The position numbers and the translations under genes were made by a program. A DNA stretch of 64,000 nt from CAIWHR01 sp963726775 (lineage in GTDB: Bacteria; Pseudomonadota; Gammaproteobacteria; Burkholderiales; Casimicrobiaceae), in contig CAVSDL010000015.1 of NCBI GenBank assembly GCA_963726775.1, positions 124,001-188,000 of the forward strand, written 5' to 3'. Shown here piece after piece: positions 28,001 to 36,177 of the stretch; the stretch's first letter is position 1, and each line of letters begins with the position of its first letter. Below the pieces are notes generated by a model, which was not told the origin of the DNA, did not search any database, and saw only the letters and a list, made by a program, of their open reading frames with translations.

Positions 28001-29698
28001 GGCGATCCTCAACCCGCCAGGGAAACTGCCCGATGCGCCGGCGGAGGGCGCCCGGAAGGTGACCACAACACCATGCAACGGAAGACCGCCGGCATCCCGG
28101 ACGACAGCGGTCAAACTCGTCGCGTAGATGGTCCCCGGGGCCACCGACTGCGGGGTTCCGGATTGTGCCGAGATCGTTGCAGGCACAGGGAGAGCCGACG
28201 CATTCAGCAGTACCGAAACGGTATTGCTGGCGCCGTTGCTGGCCACAAGATCCGGCTTGCCGTCGCCGTTGAAATCCGCGGTGCCAATGTCCTGCGGAAC
28301 CACACCCACCGCAAATGTCATCGGGGCCGCGAAGGACGTCCCATCGCCATCGCCCGGAAAAACCGTGACGTTGTTCGTATTCAGGTCGATCACGGCGAGA
28401 TCGAGCTTGCCATCGGCATTGAAGTCGCCGACGACGACCCGCAACGGTACATTGACGGCGGTGAAGGTAGCGGCTGCAGCAAAGGTGCCGTTGCCATTGC
28501 CCAGCACGACGGACACTTCACCAAAGCCGCTGTTGGTGACCACCAGGTCGGGCTTGCCGTTGCCATTGGTGTCGGCGATCGCGACCGCCGACGGGTCCCA
28601 GCCGGTGATCAAGCTGAGCGCCGGGCCGAACGTGCCGTTTCCGTTGCCGAAAAGCACCGATACGTTCTTGGTCGTGGTGCTGTTGCAATTGGCCACGACC
28701 AGATCCAGCGTGCCATTGCCGTCCAGATCGGCGATCGCTACATCGCATGGGCTCGATCCGGTCGCATAGGGCACCGCAGGCTGAAACGTGCCATTGCCAT
28801 TGCCGAGGAGTACCGAAACGGTTTGTCCGACGACAGGATTGGCGCCACCAACAGATTGGTTCGTCACGACGAGGTCGACTTTGCCATCGCCATTGAGATC
28901 GGCCGCGGCGATGCCCGACGGTGCGAGGCCCGCGCTGACAGTTAGCGGTATTGCAAACGTACCGTTCCCATTGCCGAGAAAGACCATCACGTTGTTGCCG
29001 AACAAATTCGTAACCGCCAGGTCAACCTTGCCGTCGCCGTTGAAGTCGCCGACCGTCAACTGCACCGTGTAGTTCCCGGCAACGAGTGTGGCGCCGGCCG
29101 TGAATGTCCCGTCGCCGTTACCCAGGAGAATGGAGATCGTGCTGTCGACCACATTCGCGGTCGCGATATCGAGCTTGCCGTCGCCGTTGAAGTCGGCGAT
29201 CGCAATGGAGATCGGATTGGTACCGGTCGCGTAGTTCACGGCGGCGGCGAATTGCGCGACGGCCCCCGTCGAACTGATGGTGAAGCTACGGTCGACGTTC
29301 GGCGCTGCGGAATAGGTTGCATTGCCCGCCTGCGCGGCGCGAAGCGTGCATGTGCCGGCACCGACTAGGGTCACCATGGCCCCACTCATCGTACACACGG
29401 GAGTCGTCTGCGAGGTCACCGTGACGGGCAGGCCGGACGTCGCGGTGGCGCTGATCGTGAACGGGGCTGCTCCCAATGTCAGATTGCCCAGCGAACCAAA
29501 GTTGATCGTTTGGGCCGTGAGGGCTGCAGCCGCGGGAACGCTGTTCAGGAGCAGGGACGGTGCGGCGAACACCATCGCCATCGCCTGTGCCGCCGTCGCG
29601 AAGGCGACCATTGCAACGACGACCCGCGACGATCGCGTGAGCCGCGATTGCGACCCTCGGGAACGTCGCTCATTGGCAATCCTGGGTGTCGACGGCAT
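24938..29698 (-). CDS. Giant Ig/VCBS secreted protein with two FG-GAP propeller blocks, N-terminal part
   Basis: About 1586 aa from the ATG at 29698 (open to 29836; no ribosome site decides it). After an arginine-rich stretch and hydrophobic signal ('VVVAMVAFATAAQAMAM') come, in order: an MBG-like module; seven FG-GAP/VCBS repeats ('DFNGDGKxDLAVTN...VSVLLGNGNGTF'); an invasin-like Ig module; a putative-Ig module ('GTYSYTLTATGIPAP' type); three MBG-like modules; two Ig modules with 'YYAGSTLLGTA'; seven more FG-GAP repeats; another putative-Ig module. Seven FG-GAP repeats form one integrin-like beta-propeller with calcium sites in the D-x-N-x-D-G-x-x-D loops. The frame is lost near 24970, where the expected 'NGVLPNATQAF' becomes 'NGVLAECQRRP'. 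It is probably an adhesin or matrix protein. Confidence 0.8.
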   Translation of the reverse strand: MPSTPRIANERRSRGSQSRLTRSSRVVVAMVAFATAAQAMAMVFAAPSLLLNSVPAAAALTAQTINFGSLGNLTLGAAPFTISATATSGLPVTVTSQTTPVCTMSGAMVTLVGAGTCTLRAAQAGNATYSAAPNVDRSFTISSTGAVAQFAAAVNYATGTNPISIAIADFNGDGKLDIATANVVDSTISILLGNGDGTFTAGATLVAGNYTVQLTVGDFNGDGKVDLAVTNLFGNNVMVFLGNGNGTFAIPLTVSAGLAPSGIAAADLNGDGKVDLVVTNQSVGGANPVVGQTVSVLLGNGNGTFQPAVPYATGSSPCDVAIADLDGNGTLDLVVANCNSTTTKNVSVLFGNGNGTFGPALSLITGWDPSAVAIADTNGNGKPDLVVTNSGFGEVSVVLGNGNGTFAAAATFTAVNVPLRVVVGDFNADGKLDLAVIDLNTNNVTVFPGDGDGTSFAAPMTFAVGVVPQDIGTADFNGDGKPDLVASNGASNTVSVLLNASALPVPATISAQSGTPQSVAPGTIYATSLTAVVRDAGGLPLHGVVVTFRAPSAGASGSFPGGLRIAQVATNATGVATAPPFRANATTGSFSMNASVGALNATFALTNGTATSQAPLFTSGPAANGTFSVPYSYTLTATGIPAPTFSVTTNTLPPGLTLLGTTGLISGTPNTGGTFAGMLTAANGVAPNATQSFAMVIAPASQTITFNALSPKALGAAPFAVSASATSGLAVTFSSITPSVCTVSGSTVTLVAPGTCTVQASQAGNSNYAAAPSVNQSFAVSGGLSSQTITFGPLGNKSMGVAPFTIGATASSGLAVSFSSLTMAVCTISGNTVTLVAAGTCTLQAAQAGNATYAAAPNVSQSFTVIAASQTITFGALGPQTLGAAPFPISAAASSGLPVSFSSLTPTVCTVNGSTVTLVAAGTCIIRAAQAGNAAYAAAANVDQSFVVISNSNPPSLTLAAPLSNTYFAAPASMTLSATAIAALPGGSIASVNFYNGAVLIGSGARSSSAFYRDTFTLDWANVGVGIYQISATAVDDRGVTATSNVAVVNVTPNRPPAVVLTGLADYSSYTTPVNIPLAATATPGDGTLTKVEYYAGSTLLGTATGAPYAMTWSNAPPGAYAITAKAYDSLGPSATSGIVNVLVTAGSSAVRFAHASDFAFGYLPMGVALGDFDRDGKLDIAITQESTAGNILRGYGNGIFDEHNRPHFVVASNARDFASVDVTGDGILDLVAVGDDGISVAAGNGDGTFRQRVAYSIGTQALAMAVGDFNGDGRPDVAATGFADNSLAILLAKSDGTLGTAISTAFGSNHTGIAAGDFNRDGKVDIIVTNAPDRTISVLLGNGDGTFQLTAPIITGAFPSYPYNVAVGDFNADGKLDIAITNFFAPTVSILLGRGDGTFAPAVDYPTGARPEGIVAADFNGDGKLDVAIANVNDNTVSILLGNGNGTFQAPVSFGVGPTPIRLAAGDLNGDGKPDLVVTNYGGRTLAVLINTTAISTQPPAITSAAPPNGVAGAAYNFKIVAAGVPAPAFTVTAGMLPPGLTLLRDGTLTGCCMVRDVTSSGVITATNGVLAECQRRPSRSPPPG

Positions 29699-30293
29699 GC
29701 GAATGCACGAGTCAACAAGACAGCGAAGGATGCGCCTGCGCGCACTCGGCGGCTCGGGAATGGCGCCGTTATCGAGGCGTGTGCCGACGTCTTCGTTCGA
29801 TTCAAGCCATGAACTGTAGTGGGCGCAGGTTTCCATCAGCTGACCGGATTGCGTGGATGTCGGAACGGGAATCCGGTAACGCTATGGGCGGGCCATGTCG
29901 TCTGTCAATTCGGCCAAACGGATTAGCGCATCGCGGACCCACGCAGCGCCATGATTGCAATCCACTTTTGATCGTGGACGCCGTCCACCTGTCATTTCTG
30001 CCAGTTGCGGCGCACGAAGATTGCGCGTAGCGGCGATGACGGCCGCCATCACCGCGACATGGCGCTCAGATTTTCACCCGAAAACGCTCCGACGTCGCAC
30101 GTCACCGAACATGCCCTAATCGCGAATGCCAAGCGGGGTGTTGGCAACGCCTGCATGGCGGACCGCATGGAGTCGATGTGCCCTCCTGTATCCTTATCGT
30201 GGCAAATCACGCGTCGAATGATTGCCGATCGCCTTGCCCACGAAAATTCAAGCACGCCCGCATGTCCTCAACCTTCTTCGATCGGGCCCGTCG
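29699..30293. other. Intergenic region between divergent genes, no gene seen
   Basis: About 595 bp between the start of the giant minus-strand gene and the plus-strand antiporter-like gene. Short open frames exist on both strands, but none has a ribosome site or a recognisable motif. Promoters for both flanking genes should lie here. If the giant gene starts at the alternative codon at 29836, the region is correspondingly shorter. Confidence 0.5.
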
Positions 30294-31728
30294 ATGACCC
30301 GCACCCTCAAATTCGCAGCGCTTCTTGCCGTCATCGGCGTCGCGGCGCTCGCCCTCCCCGCCTCCGCCGCCACACCGGACGACGCGCTGCCGGCACTGCG
30401 TGGCGCCGACCTCACGTTGCTGTGGAGCTTGCCCTTCGTGGGGCTGCTGCTGTCGATCGCGCTGGTGCCGCTGTTCGCCGCGCATTTCTGGCATGCGCAC
30501 TACGGCAAGGTCGCGGCAGCCTGGGTGTTGGCGTTCCTGGTGCCGTTCACGCTGTCATTCGGCGCGACGGAGACGGTGCACCACGTCGCGCACGCGATCC
30601 TGCTCGAATACGTCCCGTTCCTCGCCATCCTGTTCGCGCTGTTCACCATCGCCGGCGGCATTTGCCTGCGCGGAGCGCTGGTGGGAACGCCCGCACTCAA
30701 CACCGGCCTCCTGGCGCTCGGTGCCGCCCTGGCGAGCATCATGGGGACGACCGGCGCGTCGATGCTGCTGATCCGGCCGCTCCTGACCGCCAACGAATCG
30801 CGGCGGCACAAGGTGCACGCGGTCGTGTTCTTCATCCTGCTGGTCGGCAACGTCGGCGGCGCGCTGTCGCCGCTGGGCGATCCGCCGCTCTTCATCGGCT
30901 TTCTCAAGGGCATCGATTTCTTCTGGACGACGCGCCTGCTCGTCCGGCCGACCGCGTTCCTGGTCGTCGCGCTGCTCGGCATGTTCTGGGTGCTCGACAC
31001 GCTGGCTCCACCGCCGCGAGCGTCCGTCGCCGGCGCCGAGCGCCGGCGGTCCACGCCTGGCACTCGAAGGATCGATCAACTTCCTGCTGATCGCCGGCGT
31101 GATCGGCGCGGTGCTGATGTCAGGGCTGTGGAATCCGGAGATGGCGTTCGACGTGCTGGGCGCGCACCTCGAACTGCAGAACGTGCTGCGCGACGGCATC
31201 CTGGTGGGGCTTGGACTCCTGTCGCTGGCGGTGACGCCGCAAGAAGTGCGCGAGCACAACGCGTTCCACTGGATGCCGATCGTCGAAGTGGCGAAAATCT
31301 TCGCCGGGATCTTCATCACGATCATTCCGGTGATCGCGATGCTCGGCGCCGCGCGCGACGGCGCGCTGGCGGCCGTGATCGACCTGGTGGCGGACGCGCC
31401 CGGCCGGCCAAACGATCTGATGGTGTTCTGGACGACCGGCGTGCTGTCGGCGTTCCTCGACAACGCGCCGACCTATCTGGTGTTCTTCAACCTCGCCGGT
31501 GGCGACCCGGTGGCGCTGATGGGGCCGCTCAAAGTGACGCTGGCGGCGATCTCGATGGGCGCCGTGTACTTCGGCGCGCTGACCTACATCGGCAACGCGC
31601 CCAACTTCATGATCAAGGCGATCGCCGAGGATCGCGGTGTGGAGATGCCCAGCTTCTTTGCCTACTTCGGCTACGCGTCGGTGGCCATGCTGCCGCTGCT
31701 GGCGGTGATATCCGTGGGATTCTTGTAG
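30294..31728 (+). pseudogene. Sodium:proton antiporter-like membrane protein with a frameshift
   Basis: The first part (30294 to about 31040) begins 'MTRTLKFAALLAVIG' and runs through several helices with 'GTTGASMLLIRPLL' and 'GNVGGALSPLGDPPLFIGFLKG', typical of the NhaD / arsenite-citrate ion transporter superfamily. The second part, in another frame, continues 'LALEGSINFLLIAGVIG' and ends 'DNAPTYLVFFNLAGG..GNAPNFMIKAIAE' at 31728, the matching C-terminal half with the second discontinuous-helix motif. The joined protein would be about 478 aa, the family's usual size. The break lies between about 31020 and 31055 in a run of GCCGGCGCC-like sequence. A single-base sequencing error is as likely as a true mutation. 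Confidence 0.82.
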
Positions 31729-31797
31729 CGCGGCCTGTCGTCTGCGGAATGGCGCGCGGATGACGATTGCGCAGTAGCCGGTGTGTTCGGCCGGCGG

Positions 31798-32490
31798 TCA
31801 ATCCACGATGAGAATATGGACGCGGAACGGACCGTGCGCGCCGAGCACGATCGTCTGCTCGATATCGCCGGTGCGCGACGGGCCGGAGATCAGGTGCACC
31901 GCCCGCGGCAGGCGCCCACAATCGCGGCGGACGAAGGCGAACGCCTCTTCCATGCCCGACACCACGCGCGCGGCGGAGAGCACCGCGATGTGCGTGTCCG
32001 GCAGCAGTGCCGTCGCCGTCGGCATGCTGGGGCCGGGAAGCACGACCAGCGTGCCGGTCTCGGCGATCGCGCAAAAGGTGCCGGTGATGCCCAGCCGGTC
32101 GTTCCCGACCGTAGGCCGCGCTTCGATGTCGAGGCCGGACGCCTTCCAGTCGAGATCGGCGAACTCCGGCCAGCAGACGCCGGCATGCGATTTCTGCGCC
32201 ACCAGATGCGGCGGCAGCACCAGCGCGTCGAGATAGCGCGCCACGGCCGCGGGAATCTGGCGGCGGTCGGCGATGCGCTCGACGGTGCTCTCCATGTCGG
32301 TTGCGCGCGTCATGAACCGCGCGAGCAGATCGGCAGGCATCGTCGGTCGCGGACCGTGCCGGTGCGCGGCGATGTAGGCGTCGGCCTCGGCACGCGCATC
32401 GTTGCGCTCGCCGGTCCTGCCCAGCGCCTTTCTTACGCGACCGAGGATGGCGTCGCGGGCCGCGCGGTTATCGGTGAGGCTCGTTGGCAT
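31798..32490 (-). CDS. lutC: Lactate utilization protein C
   Basis: 230 aa from the ATG at 32490. It has the LUD-domain features of LutC/YkgG: 'RAARDAILGRVRKALGR' at the N-terminus, 'GITGTFCAIAETGTLV' in the middle and 'HLISGPSRTGDIEQTIVLGAHGP'-type end, where the 'SRTADIE' sequence is a family hallmark. LutC is the third, non-iron-sulfur subunit of the LutABC complex that oxidises L-lactate to pyruvate. Its gene is separated from lutB by an aminotransferase gene, with a 52-bp gap from the latter. Confidence 0.93.
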   Translation of the reverse strand: MPTSLTDNRAARDAILGRVRKALGRTGERNDARAEADAYIAAHRHGPRPTMPADLLARFMTRATDMESTVERIADRRQIPAAVARYLDALVLPPHLVAQKSHAGVCWPEFADLDWKASGLDIEARPTVGNDRLGITGTFCAIAETGTLVVLPGPSMPTATALLPDTHIAVLSAARVVSGMEEAFAFVRRDCGRLPRAVHLISGPSRTGDIEQTIVLGAHGPFRVHILIVD

Positions 32491-32542
32491 TCGTGGTCTT
32501 CTGATCGCTTCCCTGCTCCCGGCGCATCGCCGACCGACGACC

Positions 32543-33772
32543 TTACATCTGGCGGCGGACGAACGCGGCAACGCGTGCGACGCCGTCGCGAATCGCTTCC
32601 GGGGACGCCGCATAGCTGAACCGGATGTGCTGGCCGTCGCCGGGGACGCGGCGTCCGAAGTGGATGTCGGCGAGCACCGCGACGCCGGCTTCGAGCAGCA
32701 GCCGCTTGCGAAACACCTCCGAATCGGCGCACCCGGTGAGACGGCAGGCTTCGGTGACGTTCGGCCACGCGTAGAACGCGCCACCCGGGACCTTGCAAGC
32801 GACGCCGGGGACCGCGTTGAGGAGGTCGACGATCAGGTTGCGGCGATCGAGAAAACCCTTGCGCATGGCGTCGGCCGCGTCCTGCGGACCCGTCACCGCT
32901 TCGACGGCCGCCCATTGCGAAATCTGCGATGCGCACGAATCCGTATTGGTGATCCAGCGCGTGAACACCGGCGCCAGCGCCCGGTTCGCCGCGAAGCCGA
33001 TCCGCCAGCCGGTCATCGCCCAGGTCTTGGACGCGCCGTCGCAGATGATCGTGCGCTCGAGCATGCCGGGGCGCTTCGCCAGCGTGTCGAACGTGCCGGA
33101 ATACGTGAGCCGCGAATAGATCTCGTCGGCGAACACCCAGACCTGCGGATGCCGGCGCAGGATTTCGGCGATCGCATCGAGGTCGCCGCCCTGCAGCGAG
33201 CCGCCGGTCGGATTGTGCGGCGAATTGAGGATGAGGAGCCGGGTCTTCGCCGTGATCTTCGCGTCCAGCTCCGCCGGATCGAACGCGAAGTCGCGCGCCT
33301 CGCGGAGGTAGATCGGCACCGGCATCGCGCCGTTGGCGATGATCTGCGATTCGTAGATGGGAAACCCCGGGACCGGGTAGATCACTTCATCGCCGGCGCC
33401 GTGATCGGTGACCGAGGCGATCGTGTAGGCGATGAACGGCTTGGCTCCGGCGCCGACGACGACGTCCTCCGGCCGGATGTCGATGCCGCGCCGCGTGCCC
33501 AGATCGTGTGCCGCCGCCGCGCGCAATTCGTCGATCCCGGCGGAAGGCGTGTAGCCGTGCTTGCCGGCCTTGATCGCGGCAATGCCGGCCTCCTGGATAT
33601 TGCGCGGCGTTGGGAAATTGGGCTGCCCGATGCAGAAGGACACGATGTCCTTGCCCTCGCGCAGAAGCGCGTTGACCTCCGCCAGCACGACGAAGGCATT
33701 CTCCGTGCCCAGCGCTTCGGCGCGGCGCGACAGCGGCGGCGTCGCCAGAGCATGGTTATGAGGTGCGTTCAC
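32543..33772 (-). CDS. Class I/II PLP-dependent aminotransferase
   Basis: 409 aa. I start it at the GTG that overlaps the lutB stop (GTGA) and follows a GGGAGA ribosome site; the open frame goes back to 33856. Class I hallmarks are present: 'FCIGQPNFPTP', 'PGFPIYES', 'NSPHNPTGG', 'VFADEIYS' and 'SKTWAMTGWRIGF', whose Lys forms the PLP Schiff base and whose Arg binds PLP phosphate. It belongs to the aspartate/alanine aminotransferase branch; the amino acid cannot be told. It sits between lutB and lutC. With pyruvate as the product of lactate oxidation, an alanine-type transamination is plausible (inference). Confidence 0.9.
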   Translation of the reverse strand: MNAPHNHALATPPLSRRAEALGTENAFVVLAEVNALLREGKDIVSFCIGQPNFPTPRNIQEAGIAAIKAGKHGYTPSAGIDELRAAAAHDLGTRRGIDIRPEDVVVGAGAKPFIAYTIASVTDHGAGDEVIYPVPGFPIYESQIIANGAMPVPIYLREARDFAFDPAELDAKITAKTRLLILNSPHNPTGGSLQGGDLDAIAEILRRHPQVWVFADEIYSRLTYSGTFDTLAKRPGMLERTIICDGASKTWAMTGWRIGFAANRALAPVFTRWITNTDSCASQISQWAAVEAVTGPQDAADAMRKGFLDRRNLIVDLLNAVPGVACKVPGGAFYAWPNVTEACRLTGCADSEVFRKRLLLEAGVAVLADIHFGRRVPGDGQHIRFSYAASPEAIRDGVARVAAFVRRQM

Positions 33773-35187
33773 TTGGATCTCCCTGCCTGCTGCGCGCGAT
33801 AAAGCTCGCGAAACGTCCTGCCCGCCGGTGCCGGCAGGTCGCGGCCTTCCGTCCAACCGCCGCCGACAGGCAATTTGTGGATGAGGCCCTCACGGCCGCC
33901 CCAGACTTTCATCACGCGCACACCGATCCCGGTCGCCAGCGCATACAGCGCCGGGCGTTGCGCGAACCACGACCACACGGCCAGCCCGGCGTGCTCGTAC
34001 CATGGCCGCAGGCCGGTCTCGAAAGCCTTCTCGCGCAACTTGCGCTGCAGGTCGGGAAGCGGGATCTTCACCGGGCAGACGACGCCGCACTGGTTGCACA
34101 GCGTCGACGCGGCCGGCAGGTCCTGCGCATTCTCGAGGCCGATGTACATCGGGGTGAGGATCGAGCCGATGGGACCGGGGTACACCCAGCCGTACGAGTG
34201 GCCGCCGACATTCTGGTACACGGGGCAATGGTTCATGCACGCGCCGCAGCGGATGCAGCGCAGCGCCTCGCGCACCTCGCTCGCCAGCACCGCGGTGCGG
34301 CCGCTGTCGACGATGATGAAATACATGTGCTCGGCGCCGTGGAACTCGCCCGCGCCTTTGGGCCCGGTCAGGATGTCCACGTAGTTCGAGATCGACTGGC
34401 CGGTCGACGAGCGCGGCAGGAGGCGCATCAGCGTCGCCACATCCTCCAGCGTCGGCACGATCTTCTCGATGCCGGATATGGCCACGTGGACCTTGGGCAG
34501 CGTGGTGGTCAGCGTCGCATTGCCCTCGTTGGTGACGAGGACGACCGAGCCGGTCTCGGCGACGAAAAAGTTGCCGCCGGAGATCCCCATGTCGGCCGTC
34601 AGATAGTGCTGGCGCAGCACGCCGCGCGCTTCGAAGCACAGTTCGTCGATGCCGGTCTTGGTCGGCGTGCCGTGGGCCTTGTGGAAGAGATCGGCGACCT
34701 CCTCCTTCGACTTGTGCAGCGCCGGGCCGATGATGTGCGACGGCGCCTCGTAGTCGTTGATCTGCAGGATGTACTCGCCGAGATCGGTCTCGACGACCTG
34801 CATGCCGGCAGCCTCGATCGCGTGGTCGAGCGCGGATTCCTCGGAGACCATCGACTTCGACTTGATGATCTTCTTCACCGCGTGCTTCGCCGCGATCTCC
34901 AGCACCAGCGCGTTGACCTCGGCCGGCGTCTCGGCGTAGAGCACCATCGCGCCGCGCGCCGCGGCATTCGTCTCGAACAGCTCCAGCCAGATGTCGAGGT
35001 TGTCGAGCGCGCGGTTGCGGATCGCCTTGCCGGCGTCGCGCGTCCCCTCGAAGTCGTCGAGCTCGACCAGCGAGGCGCGCCGCTTGGCGACGAACTTCCC
35101 CTGCATTTTCTTCAGGTTGTGCTGAAGCCGCGCGTCGTGCAGCTTGACGTGCGCGCGCTCCTTGAAATGCATCGACGCGACCTGCAT
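33769..35187 (-). CDS. lutB: Lactate utilization iron-sulfur protein B
   Basis: 472 aa, the usual length. The N-terminal LUD domain has 'KSKSMVSEE' and 'ETDLGEYILQ', with 'GNFFVAETGSVVLVTNEGN' later. A ferredoxin-like part follows with two 4Fe-4S cluster motifs, 'CIRCGACMNHCP' and 'CNQCGVVCPVKIPLP'. LutB carries electrons in the LutABC lactate dehydrogenase complex. The stop codon overlaps the aminotransferase start by three bases. It follows lutA after a 171-bp gap containing a REP-like repeat. Confidence 0.96.
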   Translation of the reverse strand: MQVASMHFKERAHVKLHDARLQHNLKKMQGKFVAKRRASLVELDDFEGTRDAGKAIRNRALDNLDIWLELFETNAAARGAMVLYAETPAEVNALVLEIAAKHAVKKIIKSKSMVSEESALDHAIEAAGMQVVETDLGEYILQINDYEAPSHIIGPALHKSKEEVADLFHKAHGTPTKTGIDELCFEARGVLRQHYLTADMGISGGNFFVAETGSVVLVTNEGNATLTTTLPKVHVAISGIEKIVPTLEDVATLMRLLPRSSTGQSISNYVDILTGPKGAGEFHGAEHMYFIIVDSGRTAVLASEVREALRCIRCGACMNHCPVYQNVGGHSYGWVYPGPIGSILTPMYIGLENAQDLPAASTLCNQCGVVCPVKIPLPDLQRKLREKAFETGLRPWYEHAGLAVWSWFAQRPALYALATGIGVRVMKVWGGREGLIHKLPVGGGWTEGRDLPAPAGRTFRELYRAQQAGRSK

Positions 35188-35194
35188 TCGCTCC

Positions 35195-35345
35195 CCCGCC
35201 TACCGAACATTGCGGAATTGGGTGACACTCTCGCAATCGTGATCGTCGTCCCCGTGAAAGCGGGGACCCAGCGACTTTCGATGTAACGCCCTGGATTCCC
35301 GCGTTCGCGGGAACGACGACATTCCTGCATCCGTCGTCGCTTGAT
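35195..35345. repeat. REP-like paired palindromes between lutA and lutB
   Basis: Two GC palindromes in opposite orientation: 'GTCCCCGTGAAAGCGGGGAC' at about 35250-35270 and 'TTCCCGCGTTCGCGGGAA' at about 35298-35316, with CCCAGCG / CTGG flanks on facing sides. Such a pair can fold into two hairpins, like a bacterial interspersed mosaic element. The left flank matches the minus-strand sequence at 5170-5210. Confidence 0.75.
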
Positions 35346-35358
35346 TCAGTGGAACTTG

Positions 35359-36087
35359 TTAGCGTCCTTCCCCGGCCAGCACTTCGGCCACGTGCAGCAC
35401 CTTCGTCTTCGAGTCGCCCAGTCGCCGCAGCCGGCCCTCGATGTTGAGCATGCAGCCCAGGTCGCCCAGCACCACGGCGCCGGCGCCCGTGTTGGCGATG
35501 GCCTGGCATTTGTTGTCGGCGAGCCGCGCCGAGATCTCGCCGTACTTGATGGAAAATGTGCCGCCGAAGCCGCAGCAGACTTCACTCTCCGGCATTTCGG
35601 CGAGCGTGAGTCCCGGCACTTTCGCGAGCAGCGCGCGCGGCTCGTGCTTGGTGCCCATCTCGCGCAGGCCGGCGCAGGAATCGTGGTAGGTGATCGTGCC
35701 ATCATAGCGGCCCGGAACCCGGTCGGTCTTCAGCTCGTTGACCAGGAATTCCGTCAGCTCGCGCGTTTTCGCGGCCAGCGCCTCGATGCGCACCAGCGTC
35801 GCGGCATCGTCGGCGAAAAGGTCGGCGTAGTGCGTCTTGATCATGCCGCTGCACGAACCGGACGGCGCGACCAGCCAGTCGCAGCCCTCGAACTCGGCGA
35901 GCACCTTGGCCGCAAGCGCCTTCGCGCTGGCGCGGTTGCCGGAATTGTAGGCGGGCTGTCCGCAGCAGGTCTGCGTTTCGGGAACGAAAACCTCGGCGCC
36001 GCCGGCTTCGAGGAGTTTGATCGCCGCGAAGCCGATCGACGGCCGCATCAGATCGACAAGACAGGTGACGAAGAAGCCGACGCGCAT
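35359..36087 (-). CDS. lutA: Lactate utilization protein A
   Basis: 242 aa from 'MRVGFFVTCLVDLMRP'; the open frame begins 15 codons earlier but lacks support. It contains the two cysteine-rich CCG domains of LutA/GlpC-type proteins: 'TCCGQPAYNSG' and 'VCCGFGG', with 'HDSCAGLREMG' between them. These bind a 4Fe-4S cluster and form the heterodisulfide-reductase-like core of the lactate oxidation complex. It is the first gene of lutA-lutB-aminotransferase-lutC. Between it and nuoN lie only about 90 bp. Confidence 0.95.
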   Translation of the reverse strand: MRVGFFVTCLVDLMRPSIGFAAIKLLEAGGAEVFVPETQTCCGQPAYNSGNRASAKALAAKVLAEFEGCDWLVAPSGSCSGMIKTHYADLFADDAATLVRIEALAAKTRELTEFLVNELKTDRVPGRYDGTITYHDSCAGLREMGTKHEPRALLAKVPGLTLAEMPESEVCCGFGGTFSIKYGEISARLADNKCQAIANTGAGAVVLGDLGCMLNIEGRLRRLGDSKTKVLHVAEVLAGEGR

Positions 36088-36177
36088 GACGATGGCCCGC
36101 TCACACGATGGGGCAAGCCCCCGGAGCCGCAAATGTTAGCACGGTCTGTCGCGGCGAAGGCCCGCCGGCGGATCGAT

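Noticed and set aside
25250..29250. Regularly spaced short direct repeats that look like a CRISPR or satellite array on the plus strand
   Set aside because: The repeats encode the D-x-N-G-D-G and G-N-G-N-G-T-F loops of FG-GAP units on the minus strand. Spacing follows the protein repeat and varies in sequence; there are no CRISPR-like identical repeats or spacers.
29699..30293. Possible genes in the gap before the antiporter-like gene
   Set aside because: Several short frames exist on both strands, but none shows a ribosome site, signal peptide or familiar motif.
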